Source of the DNA: Simiduia litorea
Lineage (GTDB): Bacteria > Pseudomonadota > Gammaproteobacteria > Pseudomonadales > Cellvibrionaceae
NCBI RefSeq assembly: GCF_042853465.1
Contig: NZ_AP031497.1
Coordinates: forward strand, 186,001-250,000
Direction of reading: 5' to 3'
Length of the DNA: 64,000 nt
Part shown: piece by piece, positions 43,119 to 51,000 of the stretch
How the letters are laid out: every line of letters starts with the position of its first letter
Numbering within the stretch: position 1 is the first letter of the stretch
Translations under genes and position numbers: made by a program
Notes under the pieces: model-generated
What the model was told of the DNA's origin: nothing
Databases searched by the model: none
Seen by the model: the letters and a program-made list of their open reading frames with translations, nothing else

Positions 43119-43565
43119 ATGGACAGATACCATTTAGCTCAGATCAATATTGCCCGCGCTCGAGATGCCATGGACAGTGAAACCATGACCGGGTTTGTAT
43201 CGCGCCTCGACGAAATAAATGCGTTGGCCGATGCTGCGCCGGGCTTTATTTGGCGCTTGCAAACAGCCGATGGCGACGCCACCTCAATTCAAGCGTTTGA
43301 CGATCCACTGCTCATCGTCAATATGAGTGTCTGGGCCGATCGCGATGCGCTGCGCGCCTATGTGTATAAATCCTTGCATGTGGAGTTGATCCGCGATCGG
43401 GACGCTTGGTTTGAAAAAATCGCGATAGCCCATCAGGCACTTTGGTGGGTTCCGCATGGCCATACCCCGACAGTTGAAGAGGGCAAGGCGCGTTTGCAGC
43501 ATTTGGAGGAGCATGGCCCCACGACCTACGCCTTTACCTTTGCTAAACCGTTTGATCCCGTATGA
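43119..43565 (+). CDS. DUF3291 domain protein
   Basis: 148 residues, fitting DUF3291 (ABM-like fold): YHLAQINIARARD start, MTGFVSRLDEINALADAAPGFIWRLQ, and the conserved NMSVWADRDALRAYVYKSLH near 70-90, then WWVPHGHTPTVEEGKARLQHL. Family members are predicted ferredoxin-like monooxygenase-fold proteins with no confirmed role. Starts 40 bp after radA, likely transcribed with it. Confidence 0.85.
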   Translation: MDRYHLAQINIARARDAMDSETMTGFVSRLDEINALADAAPGFIWRLQTADGDATSIQAFDDPLLIVNMSVWADRDALRAYVYKSLHVELIRDRDAWFEKIAIAHQALWWVPHGHTPTVEEGKARLQHLEEHGPTTYAFTFAKPFDPV

Positions 43566-43638
43566 TGTGTGGGTCTTTATTTGGGGTTTCGTAGCCGGCG
43601 CAGGTGCTAGCCAAAAATTTATAAACGGAGATAGTTAC

Positions 43639-44373
43639 CTGTTAAACCGATTTAATCGTATCGTGCGTGGTGCAATGTCACTACTGTTGTTAGCGGTTAT
43701 CGGTTGCGCCTCCTACACCACCCCAGGGGGCACTGTGCAGTTGAGCGAGTTGGCAGACGCGGATATAAATGCGTTGCTGTCTAAGCAACCTGCAGCTAAT
43801 TTTCCGGCTAATATCAGCGTTGCCCGCGTGCAGGCGCCGGGCTATCAATCCTATCGTATGGATAGCTACGGTACTGGCCGTTACAGTGTTGTAACAACGC
43901 GCGAAGTTGAAACGGATGCGGACTTTGAGCGTCTAGCAAAATTGCCTCAGGTGGCTGGGATTGCGCCGTTGAATAGAATCTTGCTGCCGACCCAATTGGA
44001 TTCTATTAAAGCCTTGCGCGAAGCTTCCGCACGTTTGCGCGCCGATATACTGATGATCTATACCTTTGATACGTCGTTTCATGCCGGCGAACAAAAGTTT
44101 GCGCCACTGAATGTTATTTCCTTAGGTTTTCTAAATAACAAAGAAGTATCGGTATCAACCACGGTATCTGTCGCATTTTTTGATGTGCGCACAGAATATC
44201 TTTTTGGCTTGGCCGAAGCGACTGCCAAGGAAAGCAAGCACTCGAGTGTTTGGAGCACAGAGGACGCGGTAGATGATATGCGCGTGGCAACGGAAGTGGC
44301 GGCGTTTCAGAAGCTGCTGCCGGAAATTGAAAAAACGTGGCAAGGTATACTGGGTCAATACGCTAAACCTTAA
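43639..44373 (+). CDS. unknown lipoprotein
   Basis: 244 residues if the start is CTG 43639, which has an ACGGAGAT site 8 bp upstream; GTG 43663 and ATG 43675 are alternatives without a clear site. Lipobox LLAVIGCAS gives an acylated Cys. The mature protein (SELADADINALLSKQP..., VARVQAPGYQSYRMDSYGTG) ends LPEIEKTWQGILGQYAKP; no family recognised. Residues ~125-205 are beta-rich. Envelope role only. Follows DUF3291 by 73 bp; a 12-bp-stem hairpin at 44408 closes the unit. Confidence 0.65.
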   Translation: MLNRFNRIVRGAMSLLLLAVIGCASYTTPGGTVQLSELADADINALLSKQPAANFPANISVARVQAPGYQSYRMDSYGTGRYSVVTTREVETDADFERLAKLPQVAGIAPLNRILLPTQLDSIKALREASARLRADILMIYTFDTSFHAGEQKFAPLNVISLGFLNNKEVSVSTTVSVAFFDVRTEYLFGLAEATAKESKHSSVWSTEDAVDDMRVATEVAAFQKLLPEIEKTWQGILGQYAKP

Positions 44374-44407
44374 GCCGCATTTGTCTAATACTGTTGCTGT
44401 ACCAGTA

Positions 44408-44440
44408 GGCAGCACTTTAGGTGTTCTATAAAGTGCTGCC
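44408..44440 (+). terminator. hairpin after the lipoprotein gene
   Basis: Perfect 12-bp stem GGCAGCACTTTA / TAAAGTGCTGCC with a 9-nt loop, 35 bp past the stop codon. No T-run follows, so a possible terminator or mRNA-end structure. Confidence 0.55.
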
Positions 44441-44624
44441 AACAGTGCAATATCTCGCCCGCGCCCTGGTCGAGGCGCTATAGGGTCGGTTTTGCGCCAC
44501 GCGAGGTTAATGGACGCGGAGCCCAAGTTAATGTCTCAATATGCACTGACTCATCTACAATGATTCAGTTAGCTACTGGTTTTTCTCTGACTTAGTGAAC
44601 ATCAGCAAGGGACGTTTACTTTTA

Positions 44625-45773
44625 ATGGCAACAGAACCCTCTATTCAGGTTGAAGGCTCAGACCCTTGGTTGCGAGTATGGCGCGACATCGTTAAGCGAG
44701 CGACGCCGGGCATTTTTGTCTATCCAATTTTTTGGGCTGTTATTGCCGCCAGTTCCGGCTTTCATCATGCCCACCCTGAATTGAGTTGGAGCGTGATCGC
44801 CGCATTGAGCGGTATCTCGATTGTTCGTTTATTTAACGTTTTACACCTAAAGCGCCTAAGGACGGAGAAGCGCAGTGCTTGGCAAGTTGTGTTCTGGGCT
44901 GGTGTGGTCGCGCACAGTGGAATTTATGGTTCGATGTTTGCTCTTTCGCTGCTTTCTGGCAATGGACAGTTTAGCCTATTGATGGCGTTTTCGGGTGCTG
45001 GGATAGTGGCGGGTGGCGTCAATAGTTTCTCGCCGCGTCGAAACTTGGCTTACGCTTATGCCATTGTGTTCTTGTTGCCGGGAATATTGGTCGCGCTTTG
45101 GTCGCAAAATCTATGGGTGGAAGGTGGTTTCATCGCCACCTATTTGTTTTACATGTGGAATTTGGTGAGGCAGCAAAATGCAGAGTATTGGGTTTCCCTA
45201 AATAACGAGCGCACCTTAGAGTTACAAAGCCGAACAGATGCGCTGACCACCTTGAACAATCGGCGCTACTTTGATGAAAAGTTAACAGAGTTGTGTCACT
45301 TGTCGTCGCGCGATCACGTGCATTTATCGGTTCTGGTCTTGGATTGTGATTTTTTCAAAGCTATCAATGATAAATATGGCCATGACTTCGGCGATGAATG
45401 TTTACGGCAAATTGCGAATGTATTAACCAGTAACTTACCTCGCGCGACTGATATTTGCGCTCGTTACGGTGGTGAGGAGTTTAGTATTATTTTGGCTGGC
45501 ACTGATTTGCAAGGCGCGCAATTAGTGGCCGAAAGAATTCGCGCAAGCATTGAGAAAATGGATGTCAGATATAGAGATATCCAGACGCACATTACGATCA
45601 GTATCGGCTTGGTTTCCGTTAGGTTAAGCAGCTTTGACGCTGGCTTGCCTGAGCGGCTATTTAAGTATGCGGATGAAGCTTTGTATTTAGCTAAAGAACA
45701 GGGTCGCAACCGAGTGGTTAGCTCGGTTGCTTCGTCTGCTTTACGTGCAGGAAAACCGGGTGTGGAGAAATAA
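44625..45773 (+). CDS. membrane diguanylate cyclase (GGDEF)
   Basis: 382 residues from ATG 44625; AAGGGA is 12 bp upstream, and GTG 44595 is a possible longer start. About six membrane helices in residues ~25-185, no periplasmic sensor of size. GGDEF domain (~205-370): TDALTTLNNRRYFD, active-site GGEEF, and an intact I-site RATD five residues before RYGGEEF, so feedback inhibition by c-di-GMP is expected. Makes c-di-GMP from GTP; the PilZ protein at 34466 may be a receptor. Ends 30 bp before the convergent mdeA-like gene. Confidence 0.92.
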   Translation: MATEPSIQVEGSDPWLRVWRDIVKRATPGIFVYPIFWAVIAASSGFHHAHPELSWSVIAALSGISIVRLFNVLHLKRLRTEKRSAWQVVFWAGVVAHSGIYGSMFALSLLSGNGQFSLLMAFSGAGIVAGGVNSFSPRRNLAYAYAIVFLLPGILVALWSQNLWVEGGFIATYLFYMWNLVRQQNAEYWVSLNNERTLELQSRTDALTTLNNRRYFDEKLTELCHLSSRDHVHLSVLVLDCDFFKAINDKYGHDFGDECLRQIANVLTSNLPRATDICARYGGEEFSIILAGTDLQGAQLVAERIRASIEKMDVRYRDIQTHITISIGLVSVRLSSFDAGLPERLFKYADEALYLAKEQGRNRVVSSVASSALRAGKPGVEK

Positions 45774-45802
45774 TCTATATTTCACCCTAATGAAGAGTGC
45801 TG

Positions 45803-47008
45803 TTAAGCCGCACTTTTCGAATGATTTTTTGCACAGGTTAATGCCTGTTCTATGTCGGCGATAATATCGTCTACATGTTCCAAGCCCGCAGCCAAACGCA
45901 CCAATGTTTGTGGAATGCCGGCGGCTGCGAGTTCCTCAGGCTCATAAGTTGAGTGGGTCATAGAGGCCGGATGTTGTATCAGGGTTTCGGCATCGCCCAA
46001 ACTGACGGCGCGCTTACACATTTGCAATTGGTTCATAAATACCACTGCTTGATCGAAACTGCCGTTGAGTTCGAAGGCGAGTACGCCACCGCCGCCGTGC
46101 ATTTGTTTGCCCAGTAATTTATAGCCTGGGTGACTGGCTAGCCCAGGATAATCGACTTTTTTAATCATCGGGTGGCTTTGTAAATACTCCGCCACCGTTT
46201 GGGTATTTTGATTGTGCCGCTCGACCCGTAAATGCAATGTCTTTAAACCGCGGATAATTAACCACGCATCGTGTGGGCTAATGATGGCGCCCATGTCTTT
46301 GCGCGTGGTCATTTTGATTTGATCGATAATGTCTTTCTTGCCACATAAGATGCCGGCTACAACGTCGCCGTGGCCATTTAAAAACTTAGTGGCTGAGTGC
46401 AAAATAATATCAATACCGTGCTTAGCTGGTTGTTGCAGCACCGGCGACATAAACGTGTTGTCGATGATGGTGGTGATGTTGGCCGATTTGGCAATGATGG
46501 CGATAAGGTCTAAATCAATAACGGATAAACAGGGGTTGATGGGGGTCTCGCCATAGATCACTTTTGTGTTGGGCCTGATGGCGGCACGTACCGCGCTTTC
46601 ATCGCTGAGATCGACAAAACTCACATCGATGCCGAAGGCGGGGAGTTGATGATTAAACAGGGCAAAGGTGCAGCCGTACAAGCGGTGTGATGTGACTAAG
46701 TGATCGCCTTGCTTGAGCAGCCCGAGTACGGCAGCGGATACCGCACCCATGCCAGAACCAAACGCGGCGGCGGCTTCTGTGCCTTCGAGTAAGGCCATGC
46801 GGGCTTCCAGTTCATCCACGGTGGGGTTGCCTAAGCGCGAATAAATATGGCCCTGCGCCTCACCGGCGAAACGCTCCGCACCTTGCTCGACCGTATCGAA
46901 CACGAAGGTCGAGGTTTGATAAATGGGGGTGGACAAGGGGCCGAATTCACCTTGGCTGGTTTTGCCACCGTGAATGGTGTTGGTTTCTATATGTTTGGAT
47001 GTCCACAT
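45803..47008 (-). CDS. mdeA: methionine gamma-lyase
   Basis: 401 residues of the Cys/Met PLP family. PLP Lys207 in HSATKFLNGHGD, and Tyr111/Cys113 in RLYGCTFAL match the P. putida methionine gamma-lyase Tyr114/Cys116 (Cys is characteristic of methionine gamma-lyases and absent in cystathionine lyases). Splits methionine to methanethiol, ammonia and 2-oxobutyrate. The Lrp-family gene lies 39 bp upstream on the same strand, probably co-transcribed and regulating it, as with MdeR in Pseudomonas. O-acetylhomoserine-type enzymes are less likely. Confidence 0.9.
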   Translation of the reverse strand: MWTSKHIETNTIHGGKTSQGEFGPLSTPIYQTSTFVFDTVEQGAERFAGEAQGHIYSRLGNPTVDELEARMALLEGTEAAAAFGSGMGAVSAAVLGLLKQGDHLVTSHRLYGCTFALFNHQLPAFGIDVSFVDLSDESAVRAAIRPNTKVIYGETPINPCLSVIDLDLIAIIAKSANITTIIDNTFMSPVLQQPAKHGIDIILHSATKFLNGHGDVVAGILCGKKDIIDQIKMTTRKDMGAIISPHDAWLIIRGLKTLHLRVERHNQNTQTVAEYLQSHPMIKKVDYPGLASHPGYKLLGKQMHGGGGVLAFELNGSFDQAVVFMNQLQMCKRAVSLGDAETLIQHPASMTHSTYEPEELAAAGIPQTLVRLAAGLEHVDDIIADIEQALTCAKNHSKSAA

Positions 47009-47047
47009 GGCGTCGCTCTCTCGTTGGCGCCGCTCTGTGGCGGCCTA

Positions 47048-47539
47048 TTAATGGTCAGGCAATTGCAGATGCGTGGTTGCCTTCAATTCTTTCAGCACAA
47101 TGCTGGTGTGTATGCGCGCTATACCTGGAAGCGGTATCAAGCGCTTTGATATAAATCCGTCCAGCGCTTTGGTGTTGGCCACCGACACCTTCAGCATGTA
47201 GTCGTATTCGCCGGTCACGTGGTAGCACTCCATCACCTCCGGCATGCCCACCAATTGCGACAGAATTTCGGCGATGCGCTCGTGCTGGTGCAGCTCAAGC
47301 GCGATTTCTATCAGCGCTAAATTGTCGTGGCCTAACTTCTCTCGGCTCAACAGCGCGGTATAGCCTTCGATATAGCCGTCTTGTTCTAAGCGCCGCACTC
47401 GCGCCAGCGTTGCTGGGGGCGAAAGGTGCACCTGTTCTGCCAGCTCGACGTTACTGATTCGGCCCTGCTGTTGAAGGGTCTTGAGAATCGCTAAATCCGT
47501 TCTGTCTAAAGCATTGCTCGATGGAACATAGTTTATCAT
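47048..47539 (-). CDS. Lrp/AsnC family transcriptional regulator (MdeR-like)
   Basis: 163 residues. N-terminal helix-turn-helix (LDRTDLAILKTLQQQGRISN, VELAEQVHLSPPATLARVRR) and C-terminal RAM/Lrp ligand domain with GMPEVMECYHVTGEYDYMLKV. Lrp-type regulators respond to amino acids. Gene order and neighbour suggest regulation of mdeA by methionine or a related ligand. A 49-bp element with 13-bp inverted arms lies 48-96 bp before its start and is the best operator candidate, so autoregulation is likely. Confidence 0.9.
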   Translation of the reverse strand: MINYVPSSNALDRTDLAILKTLQQQGRISNVELAEQVHLSPPATLARVRRLEQDGYIEGYTALLSREKLGHDNLALIEIALELHQHERIAEILSQLVGMPEVMECYHVTGEYDYMLKVSVANTKALDGFISKRLIPLPGIARIHTSIVLKELKATTHLQLPDH

Positions 47540-47586
47540 TTCAGTTACGCCATAGATTTAAAGTAAGCACAAAGTCAATTAATACG

Positions 47587-47635
47587 AATTATATTCTGTA
47601 AGGTGACGCTGTGCATGCAGTGACAGAATATAATT
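47587..47635. promoter_or_regulatory. candidate Lrp-type operator, 13+13 bp inverted repeat
   Basis: AATTATATTCTGT (47587-47599) and ACAGAATATAATT (47623-47635) are perfect reverse complements, separated by 23 nt. CAGAATATAATTTT resembles AT-rich Lrp sites flanked by CAG/CTG. It lies between the Lrp-family gene (start 47539) and the divergent antiporter gene (start 47761), so it could control both. A transcription terminator is unlikely because the arms are AT-rich and widely spaced. Confidence 0.65.
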
Positions 47636-47760
47636 TTGTTTGGCTCTCTGATGGCAATCCAGATATTCGCCGGCCCGAGCGGCACTCTATTGCTGAAAGC
47701 AGCTTTTTGCCTTAGCTGAGTTATGCCAGAATCGGCCGCGTCTAAACCACAGGCTTTCCC

Positions 47761-48972
47761 ATGTCTCAGCTTACTGTCACCGAACTTTTCCTCATTGCTA
47801 TGTTGTTAATCTTTGGCTTGCCCTACGCGTTGTGGCGATTGGGTCGCACGGATTATTGGGCGCCTTTGGTGGTGGTTCAGATTATTTGCGGCATTCTGTT
47901 AGGGCCGGGTTTACTGGGTCATTGGCTGCCTGCCTTCTATCAAAGCGTTTTTAGTGGTGCTGTTATTCAAACGCTAAACGGCCTTGCGTGGTGGGCCGTG
48001 ATGTTATTTGTTTGGATTGCCGGGGTTGAGTTGGATCTTAAGCAGGCTTGGCAACATCGCCGAGAAAGCTTTATTACCGGCGGCTTGGCACTGTCAGTAC
48101 CTTTTTTCTTTGGCGCAATTGCAGCGTTGTTGATGTTGCAGATGGGCGACTATTGGCTAGGCACTAGCGGCAATCGCTGGCAGTTCGTGTTGGGTGTGGG
48201 TATGGCTTGCGCTGTGACGGCGTTGCCGATATTGATGTTGTTTATGGAGAAGTTGGCCATTCTTCGGAGCCCGCTAGGGCAGCGAATTTTGCGCTACGCG
48301 AGTTTAGATGATATTGCTATTTGGGCTGTGTTGGCGCTTATCCTTTTGGATTGGGATAGGTTGGGGCGGCAAGTACTCTTCTTAGTGATGTTTATGCCGG
48401 CGAGCTATTTCATTCGGCGCTTGATGTGCCGCGTGCCGGTGATGGACCGTTGGTATCTCGCCTTTATTTGGTTGGCCGCTGTCGCCTTAATTGCCGATTG
48501 GGCAGGCCTACACTTTATGGTGGGGGCGTTCCTTGCCGGTGTGGTATTGGACGTGGAATGGTTGGGTGAGAAAGCGCTCGACGAGATGCGCCATTGGGTG
48601 CTACTGGCCTTTATGCCGGTATTCTTTTTAAGCACGGGTTTAAAAACCCAATGGCAGCTCGGTGGCTGGGTTGTGTTCGCCGCCGCGGCCATACTGCTTG
48701 TCGCCGCTGTGTGGGGCAAGCTCCTAGGCGTTAAACTCGCAGGCTGGATATTGGGTTGGCAGAAGGGCGATGCATCTATTATCGGCTGGTTGCTTCAGAC
48801 TAAGGCGTTGATCATGATTATTTTCGCGAACGTCTTGCTCGATAAATCCATTATCACGGCCGACACCTTTACCGCGCTTTTACTGATGGCTATTGGAAGC
48901 ACCATGTTAACCATTCCACGGGTGACAGGCTTGCTGGCTCGCTTTCCACATGAGCGCGATTCGTCTGAGTGA
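47761..48972 (+). CDS. cation:proton antiporter (CPA2-like)
   Basis: 403 residues, about eleven to twelve helices. Matches Na+/H+ exchanger-type (PF00999) layout: VVVQIICGILLGPGLLGHW in helix 2, AVMLFVWIAGVELDLKQAW, the unwound-helix region YASLDDIAIWAVLALI with an Asp pair that is the likely cation site, and HFMVGAFLAGVVLD. No C-terminal TrkA-N/RCK domain. Would exchange Na+ or K+ for protons at the inner membrane. ATG 47761. Divergent from the Lrp-mdeA unit. Confidence 0.87.
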   Translation: MSQLTVTELFLIAMLLIFGLPYALWRLGRTDYWAPLVVVQIICGILLGPGLLGHWLPAFYQSVFSGAVIQTLNGLAWWAVMLFVWIAGVELDLKQAWQHRRESFITGGLALSVPFFFGAIAALLMLQMGDYWLGTSGNRWQFVLGVGMACAVTALPILMLFMEKLAILRSPLGQRILRYASLDDIAIWAVLALILLDWDRLGRQVLFLVMFMPASYFIRRLMCRVPVMDRWYLAFIWLAAVALIADWAGLHFMVGAFLAGVVLDVEWLGEKALDEMRHWVLLAFMPVFFLSTGLKTQWQLGGWVVFAAAAILLVAAVWGKLLGVKLAGWILGWQKGDASIIGWLLQTKALIMIIFANVLLDKSIITADTFTALLLMAIGSTMLTIPRVTGLLARFPHERDSSE

Positions 48973-49036
48973 GCTATAACTACAGCTCATTCATAGGTTT
49001 CTAATACTTAGCTAGAAGCCATTATCCGAGTTTGAG

Positions 49037-49828
49037 TTGCCCGTGCGTTTACTAAAATCTTGTTGTCTAAGTTTAGTTTGCTTGTTGGCTGGGCAGGAAA
49101 GGCTTTCTGCTGCCTCAGATGTTTTTGTAATGACCTGCCAGTTTGACCCTGAGGCACCTCTGTATGTGGAGCTTGAGCAACTATTCAGCGCCTCATTTGG
49201 GCAGCTAGGTATCCCTTTCAGAATGCAACCTATGCCGGTGCAGCGCTCCATTACCGATGTGGATCGCGGGCACGCTGACGGCAATTGCCTCCGTATCAAG
49301 GAGCTGGTAGAGCGAGGCCCTTATCCAAATATCGCACTAGTGAATACGCCGCTGATTTCAATTACTTTCGATGTTTGGGTGCTGAGCGAGGGCAAGGGTT
49401 ATCCAAGCTTTTCCGACATTGTAAGTCGCGGCGGTTTGGTCGGGTTTGAGCGCGGTGTTTGGATTGTTGAGCGAAAGCTCTCCGCGCTGGTGCCAGATAA
49501 TCAACTGGTTGTTGTCGCCGATGTCAAAAGCGGTGTGGAGATGTTGGCTGCGCGGCGTATTGATGCCTTCATTCACGCAGACATGAAAATTGCCGGTGCA
49601 ATCGAAGCGGCAGAGCGGCGCCGATCGGTCACAGTGCGGCGTGCTGGAACGTTAATGGGTGCTGAAATGTTCGTCGTCGTAAACAAAAAACATCATGCAT
49701 TGGTGCCTAAATTGGCGTCGACAATAAACGCTAATTTAGACCAGGTTTGCGGCCAAGACTCTGCCGATATGTCTCCAATACTGTGTGAATATTATCGATC
49801 GAAATTGCAACAATCACCGCCGCCTTAG
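49037..49828 (+). CDS. periplasmic solute-binding-like protein (PF00497 style)
   Basis: 263 residues. Signal peptide at the start (SCCLSLVCLLAGQERLSAA). Type 2 binding-protein fold: DVFVMTCQFDPEAPLYVELEQ, LVERGPYPNIALVNTPLIS, LVGFERGVW and the MLAARRIDAFIHADM region. Two cysteines near the end (QVCGQ, ILCEYY) may form a disulfide. No ABC transporter genes adjacent; could be an orphan sensor-like or binding protein. Start TTG 49037 or GTG 49043; neither has a strong ribosome site. Ligand unknown. Confidence 0.7.
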   Translation: MPVRLLKSCCLSLVCLLAGQERLSAASDVFVMTCQFDPEAPLYVELEQLFSASFGQLGIPFRMQPMPVQRSITDVDRGHADGNCLRIKELVERGPYPNIALVNTPLISITFDVWVLSEGKGYPSFSDIVSRGGLVGFERGVWIVERKLSALVPDNQLVVVADVKSGVEMLAARRIDAFIHADMKIAGAIEAAERRRSVTVRRAGTLMGAEMFVVVNKKHHALVPKLASTINANLDQVCGQDSADMSPILCEYYRSKLQQSPPP

Positions 49829-49949
49829 TCGAGCAGGAGTAACGTTCTTGATCGAGAAGCATATTCTGAATGTTATGTTTGAACGATTGTTAACCTTCGT
49901 CTTCACCTTCATTTTCATCTTCACCTAAGAGGTGTGGGCAATTCTGGCT
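49829..49949. other. short intergenic region with a TTC-rich tract
   Basis: The 121-bp gap between the convergent genes contains TTCGTCTTCACC- and TTCATCTTCACC-type runs around 49885-49918, a low-complexity tract. Its reverse strand would read as a short acidic peptide but has no start or coding support. Confidence 0.3.
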
Positions 49950-50387
49950 TTAGCGAAGCAGGCCGATGCATTTCAATTGTAATGAATACCACATGAGAAA
50001 CAGTGAGATTACAATAACGAGAATAGGCATAATCATTGCCTCGTTGCCGAGCACGGTAAATGTATCACTCATGAAAAAGCTATAACTGTTTTGTGCTAGA
50101 ACGCCGAGCAGCGACAAACTGTAAAGAATAACCGCGAAGATATTTTTAAGTAACAACATGATGGATGCCAGGGTACCGCCTACAACGGCAATGCCAAAGG
50201 CTACGTTTAACCAGTCTGGCGCTTGAGTGTATAGAGCCTGATGAGCTTCAGGTAGTTGCGCGAGCATGTCCGGCGTCATTGTCAGGTGCATAAAAAAAGC
50301 CGCCAAGCCGGCTAAATTCCATAACAAGGCTATAGCGCCAATGCACCAAAACCAAAGCGGCGTTTTATGATGGTTGATTGTGTCCAT
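49950..50387 (-). CDS. small membrane protein of unknown function
   Basis: 145 residues from ATG 50387, chosen for AAAGGTG 6 bp upstream. Four membrane helices at about 12-35, 60-80, 85-105 and 118-138. Start MDTINHHKTPLWFWCIGAIALLWN, unknown family with the look of DUF-type sugar-transporter-like small proteins. No catalytic motif. Next to a divergent small membrane protein gene. Function unknown. Confidence 0.7.
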   Translation of the reverse strand: MDTINHHKTPLWFWCIGAIALLWNLAGLAAFFMHLTMTPDMLAQLPEAHQALYTQAPDWLNVAFGIAVVGGTLASIMLLLKNIFAVILYSLSLLGVLAQNSYSFFMSDTFTVLGNEAMIMPILVIVISLFLMWYSLQLKCIGLLR

Positions 50388-50507
50388 AGTGGCACCTTTA
50401 ACGTTGTTTTTTAATCTACGTAGATTTTGCTCAACATTAGCGTTCCTACTCCATGCTTGCAAGACGAAAAGGGGTTATCCTCAGGGTTTGTCCAGCAAAC
50501 AAGGTTC

Positions 50508-50945
50508 ATGTCTATGGAAGGTTTCAAGCGCTTTGGCGGTCAGGTGCACACGGGTGGCGCTGGTTTCCTAATTTTTCTGGATGTTCGAGCATTAGCGGTT
50601 ATTCTCGCCTTCGCTATCAGTTCGCCGTTGTTGTGGGGGCTTATCTATAGCGAGGATGCGACAGCACAAGCGGTCATGCAAGCTTCCATTAATACAATAT
50701 TTTTGCAAGCCGTGTTGATCTTCATTATCGCGTTTTTGGGTGAGGCGCTGCAAAAAACGGCGGAATTGCTTTTCATTGCCACCTTGTTGTTTGGATTAAC
50801 ACGGGTGTTGACCATTGAGGGGCCGTTTTTTTTCGGGCGAGATCTCTTGCTGGTCTACACCTTGGCGATGAGTTTTGTCATCTATCGATCTGCCAAGCAT
50901 CACATTGATGTAGAAAATGAAAACAAACATGATGACGGTGATTGA
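50508..50945 (+). CDS. small membrane protein of unknown function (PsiE-like topology)
   Basis: 145 residues from ATG 50508 (AAGG just before; ATG 50514 gives better spacing). Four helices at ~20-40, 55-75, 80-100 and 110-125, with an acidic, His-rich tail (HHIDVENENKHDDGD). The size and four-helix layout resemble PsiE, but I see no certain family signature. Divergent from the 145-aa gene before it by 120 bp. Ends before the convergent lipase gene and a shared terminator. Confidence 0.65.
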   Translation: MSMEGFKRFGGQVHTGGAGFLIFLDVRALAVILAFAISSPLLWGLIYSEDATAQAVMQASINTIFLQAVLIFIIAFLGEALQKTAELLFIATLLFGLTRVLTIEGPFFFGRDLLLVYTLAMSFVIYRSAKHHIDVENENKHDDGD

Positions 50946-50960
50946 GATAGAGGCCGGTAC

Positions 50961-50987
50961 AACACGGCAACGGAGTCTTGCCGTGTT
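50961..50987. terminator. hairpin terminator between convergent genes
   Basis: AACACGGCAA / TTGCCGTGTT, perfect 10-bp stem with a 7-nt loop, between the small membrane protein gene and the lipase gene. Likely works for both strands, without a long T-run. Confidence 0.65.
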
Positions 50988-51000
50988 GACTTAGCAGGGT

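Noticed and set aside
49878..49918. Small acidic peptide gene on the reverse strand of the TTC-rich tract
   Set aside because: No start codon or ribosome site; best read as low-complexity intergenic DNA.
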